From: Actinomycetes bacterium
GTDB lineage: Bacteria; Actinomycetota; Actinomycetes; Propionibacteriales; Propionibacteriaceae
Direction of reading: 5' to 3'
Length of the DNA: 26,409 nt
Assembly (NCBI GenBank): GCA_023436925.1
Contig: JAEZHJ010000121.1
Coordinates: forward strand, 1 to 26,409
Shown here: positions 23,701 through 26,409 of the stretch, in pieces
How positions within the stretch are numbered: the first letter of the stretch is position 1
How the letters are laid out: each line of letters opens with the position of its first letter
Made by a program: the position numbers and the translations under genes
The notes under the pieces: model-generated
Database searches by the model: none
What the model saw: the letters and a program-made list of their open reading frames with translations, nothing else
Told to the model about the DNA's origin: nothing

Positions 23701-25712
23701 TCGAGCTCGGGGTGCGGCGCGTGGGTGCGGGCGACCTTGAAGGCGTCCAGCACCAGGAAGCGGATCTCGCGTTCCCGGATCGCCCGGCGGGCGTGCGCCG
23801 GCAGTTCGGCCCAGACCTCGAGCGGGGTGCGGCTGGACTGCATGATCAGGGTGCCGCCGCGGACCAGGCCCTTGAGCGGGTTGGTGTGGGAGAACACCTG
23901 GTGGTCGGGGGCCACCACGACCTCGACGTCCTCAAGCTCGGCGTTGGTGATGAGTACCGGCTCGGGCGACAGGGTGATGTAGTAGTTGGTCGGCGCGCCG
24001 GACTTCTCCGAGCCGTACTTGGGGGCGGACTTGGAGTGCATGCCGAGCATCCCCGCGAGGATGTCGGTGAGCAGCTTGCCGGTCGCGATGGTGCCGTAGC
24101 CGCCGACCGAGTGGAACCGGATCCGAAGCGCATCGGCGGGCAGCACGACCGGGTTGGCGCGGGTCTCCAGCGCCATCAGTTCGGTCTCGGGGTAGGCGGC
24201 ACGCAGCTTGTCCTGCATCGCGGCGATCGCCGGGGTCGGGTTCTTGATGAAGAACTGCGAGCCGAGGTAGACCAGCGGGGCGCCGGTGCCCGAGACCATG
24301 TTCTCGAAGGCGGCGACCAGGTGGCGGGGCTGGACGTCGTGGCCGCCCAGGCCGAAGATCGCGGTGGTCAGCTTCGGGAACAGCCGGGCGTGGTAGAGCG
24401 CCTGGGTGACCAGCCGGGTGAGCGCGGTGTCGTCGGAGCGCTCCAGGATCGTGACGGCCTTCGCGTTGCCGATCGCGGCGACCAGCTCGGCCTCGGGGAA
24501 GGGCTGCAGCAGCTTGACCGACACCACGCCGACCTTGAGGCCGAGGGAGCGCAGGTAGGGCAGCACGGCGCGGACGTCGTCGGTGATCGAGCCCATGCCG
24601 ACCATCACGTAGTCGGCGTCGGCGGTGTCGTAGGCCTCGACGGGGGAGTACGTGCGTCCGGTGAGTTCGGCGTACTCGGCCATCGCCTGGCGGACCAGCG
24701 CCGGGACGGCGGCGGCGAAGTGGGTGCGGTGGTCGGCGGCGCCGGCCTGGAAATCGGGCTGGTTCTGGACCGGACCGGTCAGGCCGGGGTTGTGCGGGTC
24801 GACCAGGGCGGGGACCAGCTGGCGGGTGCCCTTGCGCCAGGCGCCGCGCCACTGCCGGCGCCACTGCGCCCGCAGCGACTCGGGCAGCCAGGCCAGGGTG
24901 CCCTCGACCAGGTCGCCGGCCTCGTCGGCCTCGATCTGCTCGGCCATCGAGGCCAGCTGGGCGCGCAACGCCGCCAGGTCGTCGGGCTGGAAGTCGCCGG
25001 CGTGCCGGTCGAGGAAGGCGCCGAGCTGGAAGACCCGTCCCTTGGCGCCGAACAGGAGTTCCTGGGCGACGGTGGGGCAGTCGATCCGGCCGTTCGGGTC
25101 GCCGAGGTAGGTGCGCAGCAGTTCCGGCTCGGGCAGGCAGGCCTCGCTCATCACGTGGCTGGTGGCGAACCCGTCCATCGCGTTGGCGACCGGGATCAGG
25201 GACAGCGACGAGGTGCGGAAGGCGATCGCGGCCAGGTCGGCGGCCTCCTGCGGGTTCGACCCGAACAGGATGGTGTAGCCGGTCGGCAGCATGGCGTAGA
25301 TGTCGTCATGGCCGGCCATCACGTTCAGCGAGTGCTTCGTGACGACCCGGGCGGCGACCTGCAGCACGAAGCCGCCGATCTTCTTGCCGACGGTGACGTA
25401 GTGCGACTCCAGGCCGTACAGGATGCCCTGGCTGGAGGAGGCGTTGGAGATGAAGTTGCCTCCGGTCAGCGCGGCGCCGAGGGCACCGCTCTGGGCAGAG
25501 TGCTCGCCCTCGGTCTCCACGAAGAAGGGGTGCCGGCCCCAGACGTTGACCTGGCCCTCGGCACGGGCGGCCTCGAACAGCTCGGCGATCTCCGTCGAGG
25601 GAGTGATCGGGTACCCGATGACCCCGCCGCACACGTGCTTCATCACGTGGGCGACGGCGCCGTTGCCGTTGATGACGGTGGGGACTCCGGGGAACCGGGG
25701 AGAGGTGCTCAT
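20781..25712 (-). CDS. nifJ: Pyruvate:ferredoxin oxidoreductase, single chain, extended, with C-terminal ferredoxin-like domain
   Basis: This 1643-residue NifJ-type enzyme oxidises pyruvate with CoA to acetyl-CoA and CO2. Order: alpha core with YPITPST (34-40), R122 and GHDDIYA; domain II; gamma domain SVGGYGTIATGK (535-546); two [4Fe-4S] motifs C831/834/837/841 and C961/964/967/971; TPP domain with CRGCGE (C1037, C1040), NSTGCSS (C1126), SGDGAAFDIGFG (1216-1227), GYSNTGGQAS and YAPC (C1331), the proximal-cluster ligands. NifJ is normally about 1170-1230 residues. Extra material lies at about 195-300, between the two ferredoxin clusters (842-960), at 1055-1110 and in a 180-residue tail. The tail holds CNDCATC (C1581, C1584, C1587) with C1637, a single-cluster ferredoxin pattern after an Ala/Pro linker. 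Pyruvate rather than another 2-oxoacid is inferred. ATG 25712 has AGGACGAG upstream. Confidence 0.9.
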   Translation of the reverse strand: MSTSPRFPGVPTVINGNGAVAHVMKHVCGGVIGYPITPSTEIAELFEAARAEGQVNVWGRHPFFVETEGEHSAQSGALGAALTGGNFISNASSSQGILYGLESHYVTVGKKIGGFVLQVAARVVTKHSLNVMAGHDDIYAMLPTGYTILFGSNPQEAADLAAIAFRTSSLSLIPVANAMDGFATSHVMSEACLPEPELLRTYLGDPNGRIDCPTVAQELLFGAKGRVFQLGAFLDRHAGDFQPDDLAALRAQLASMAEQIEADEAGDLVEGTLAWLPESLRAQWRRQWRGAWRKGTRQLVPALVDPHNPGLTGPVQNQPDFQAGAADHRTHFAAAVPALVRQAMAEYAELTGRTYSPVEAYDTADADYVMVGMGSITDDVRAVLPYLRSLGLKVGVVSVKLLQPFPEAELVAAIGNAKAVTILERSDDTALTRLVTQALYHARLFPKLTTAIFGLGGHDVQPRHLVAAFENMVSGTGAPLVYLGSQFFIKNPTPAIAAMQDKLRAAYPETELMALETRANPVVLPADALRIRFHSVGGYGTIATGKLLTDILAGMLGMHSKSAPKYGSEKSGAPTNYYITLSPEPVLITNAELEDVEVVVAPDHQVFSHTNPLKGLVRGGTLIMQSSRTPLEVWAELPAHARRAIREREIRFLVLDAFKVARTHAPHPELETRMMGMAFIGAIIGHVDRVARGASLQEVEAGVQAELAKKFGRKGQSVVEANMAVIRDGMKAVAVSYTDPEFAAVEERPAAQAARPSLSQLMTPAVSRARTTGLFDPGYYDEIMARPFREGTVDEAPVMPGTGLFMPIGTAAGKNKGMFRRTVPVFDAAACTACMECALACPDNAIPNTGHEISDLLHVAIDATSLPETARARLRELVTEWSAEIRRLMLADASADDFAAVARDAIAALPPKRVLAKHLDEVVEQVAAFPVARTRPLFDAMEKQEPGTGALFSAVVDPWKCTGCLQCIEVCGPDALTSAAQDDVLLGMLETRFERLTQLPDSPSRLVAGATGESGDIKRVLLSRDSYYSMTGGHGACRGCGEVTAIHLLTSLNRNLDATRRTEHLRELDTTLQQLQELLATVPAGSPRAKRISDSIAELEHRLYLYESGPTGNGPAPAVIANSTGCSSVYASTMPFQPYLDPWVNGLFQDAQPLAVGIFEGLVSGLVDEVRALRVAKLELAGNYQPAQHDAALRTLSWRDFTPAERALIPAVLTISGDGAAFDIGFGALSRVLAGGTPIKSLVLDTGGYSNTGGQASTASFPGQDADLARYGSAHTGKTETRKELSLLAAFHPGVFVCSTATAYHGHFLRAAADMLSFSDGAALMVSYAPCDTENGMPEDLANARSRLAVESRMSPLFVHDPRRGRSLPERFSLAGNPDPDQLWSTQTLDYLDESRNLKLMTIPLTPADFALGEVRFAKQFRWLAVHEEASAVPMVDYIELPADERAGKIPFIYTTDRRKQLVRMACSPAIVALVEDRKRHWLTLQFLAGQSEALLTAQHRSEVEALAARYAEAVQEREASLDSIARAMADLATSSPAPVGGPLQLGLAGPVAPAGTATSAAAPASAERPIWLDPDDLPRCNDCATCYQELPQLFEKATVVVEGAPRTVGRMRAGSLDGVQLTPDLEARIARVKATCDAEIIR

Positions 25713-25822
25713 GGGCTCGTCCTGTCAGGCTGCGTGCTCACCAGACACCTGCGCGATGCCCGGCCTGTACGCATTCTTGCCCGTATGGCTGCCCGCGGGG
25801 CCGGTTCGAATTAACTGGACGA

Positions 25823-25854
25823 AAGTGGTGCCAAAATCATTTGCGGCACCACTT
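25823..25854. repeat. Perfect 10-base inverted repeat upstream of the PFOR operon
   Basis: AAGTGGTGCC (25823-25832) and GGCACCACTT (25845-25854) are separated by 12 bases in a locally AT-rich stretch. On the transcribed strand it begins 20 bases after the stop of the gene at 25875 and is followed by TTTCG, so it could be a weak terminator for that gene. It also lies about 110 bases upstream of the PFOR start, where an operator is plausible, and its distal arm includes TTGGCA, close to a -35. The rest of the 162-base gap holds nothing I can name. Confidence 0.5.
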
Positions 25855-25874
25855 CCGCGCAGAAATCAGGACTG

Positions 25875-26393
25875 CTAGCGGAAGGCCTTGTCGTAAGCGT
25901 CTCGCAGCTCCGGGCTCGCGGGGCCGGACAGCCCGCACAGCGCGATCTCGAGAGCGGGTTCGGCCGGGTCGGTGTCGCCGGCGGCGAGCAGGTAGTCCTG
26001 CCCGAGCGTGAACTCGAAGGCGGAGTAGTCGCCCTCGGCCGCAGCCGGCCGGCGAACCTCCACGACAGTACCGGGATCGCCGCGGAAGACGTGGCTGACG
26101 TGCAGGGTGACGAGCCCGTCGCTGACGGCGGTGACCTCACCCTCGACGGCCAGCGGCAACGGGCTCAACAGTTCCGGGGTCAGGACTGGGCAGGCTCCGG
26201 CAGCCATCCCGCCGTCACCGGCGGGTAGCACCAGCTGGGTCGCGGCGGTGGCGGACGGGGTGAGCGCCGACACCGCGACGAACGCTGCGGCGGCCAGGGC
26301 GGCGGTGCCGCCCAGCCCGACCAGCAGCGGTCGTCGCGGTGCCCGCCGGGGGGCGGTCGGTGCGTTCTGCGGGGACGAGGCGAGGTTGACCAT
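25875..26393 (-). CDS. Membrane-anchored or secreted protein of unknown function (start may lie outside window)
   Basis: The 172 residues from ATG 26393 comprise a cytoplasmic Pro/Arg-rich tail (APTAPRRAPRRP), one hydrophobic segment LLVGLGGTAALAAAAFVAVS (23-42) that is a signal peptide or anchor (possible cleavage after PSATA), and an extracytoplasmic domain. The latter has C68 and C153, which could form a disulfide, and a beta-rich core VTLHVSHVFRGDPGTVVEVR, then FTLGQDYLLAAGD and LCGLSGP. This resembles secreted TIMP/NTR-like (OB-fold) bacterial proteins, but I do not recognise a defined family. The frame stays open to the right edge (in-frame D-R-I-T-R before M) and no Shine-Dalgarno sequence precedes ATG 26393, so a longer N-terminus beyond the window is possible. 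Confidence 0.7.
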   Translation of the reverse strand: MVNLASSPQNAPTAPRRAPRRPLLVGLGGTAALAAAAFVAVSALTPSATAATQLVLPAGDGGMAAGACPVLTPELLSPLPLAVEGEVTAVSDGLVTLHVSHVFRGDPGTVVEVRRPAAAEGDYSAFEFTLGQDYLLAAGDTDPAEPALEIALCGLSGPASPELRDAYDKAFR

Positions 26394-26409
26394 GCGGGTG
26401 ATCCGATCG

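Noticed and set aside
20781..25712. Indolepyruvate ferredoxin oxidoreductase
   Set aside because: The TPP-domain motifs GYSNTGGQAS and YAPC and the alpha-gamma-cluster-beta order are those of NifJ-type PFOR, not of IorAB.
22146..25814. Second long plus-strand open frame opposite the PFOR gene
   Set aside because: Same reason: compositionally biased product, no motif, and full overlap with a clear NifJ-type gene.
1..26409. Mobile elements, CRISPR arrays, tRNA or rRNA genes
   Set aside because: No transposase or integrase motif, no regularly spaced direct repeats and no tRNA-like cloverleaf was seen in the gaps, all of which are under about 180 bases.

Overview
This is a high-GC window whose codons end mostly in G or C, typical of an actinobacterium (Actinomycetota). 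A single-chain pyruvate:ferredoxin oxidoreductase, ATPase-less sugar ABC cassettes and start codons without Shine-Dalgarno sequences would suit a Propionibacteriales-like facultative or anaerobic lineage. That placement is inference. No rRNA, tRNA, CRISPR array, insertion sequence or phage gene is visible. Gene density is high, and no gene-free stretch exceeds about 180 bases.

Layout. Bases 1-2839 (minus strand): a truncated GadC-like amino-acid permease, a shikimate-dehydrogenase-like gene and a DUF1304 membrane protein. Bases 3020-3631 (plus): a flavin/PNPOx-fold protein. Bases 3772-9881 (plus): a tight five-gene sugar operon with a lipoprotein binding protein, two permeases, a GH130 mannoside phosphorylase-type enzyme and a large secreted protein that looks like an alpha-toroid glycosidase with a carbohydrate-binding tail. 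It encodes no ATPase, so a shared ATPase elsewhere is expected. Bases 9969-11949: a RibD-C/DHFR-like reductase, a thioredoxin and an AEC transporter. Bases 11953-16372 (minus): a four-gene stress/metal cluster transcribed as SRPBCC protein, SDR oxidoreductase, Cu(I)-ATPase and PNPOx-fold stress protein. Bases 16465-18000 (minus): a GT-C membrane glycosyltransferase.

Bases 18052-25712 (minus) are the most remarkable part. A 1643-residue NifJ-type pyruvate:ferredoxin oxidoreductase, about 400 residues longer than usual and carrying its own C-terminal ferredoxin-like domain, overlaps by an ATGA a 910-residue protein. That second protein fuses both halves of an NfnAB-type (ferredoxin:NAD(P)+ transhydrogenase) flavoprotein behind an unrecognised N-terminal domain. 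Together they read as a two-polypeptide pathway from pyruvate through ferredoxin-type clusters to NAD(P)H. The window ends with a membrane-anchored or secreted protein of unknown function.

Several genes without a Shine-Dalgarno sequence (shikimate dehydrogenase, PNPOx protein, thioredoxin) have a -10-like hexamer 6-7 bases before ATG, suggesting leaderless transcripts. Several clean inverted repeats lie at promoter or gene-end positions and are listed individually.
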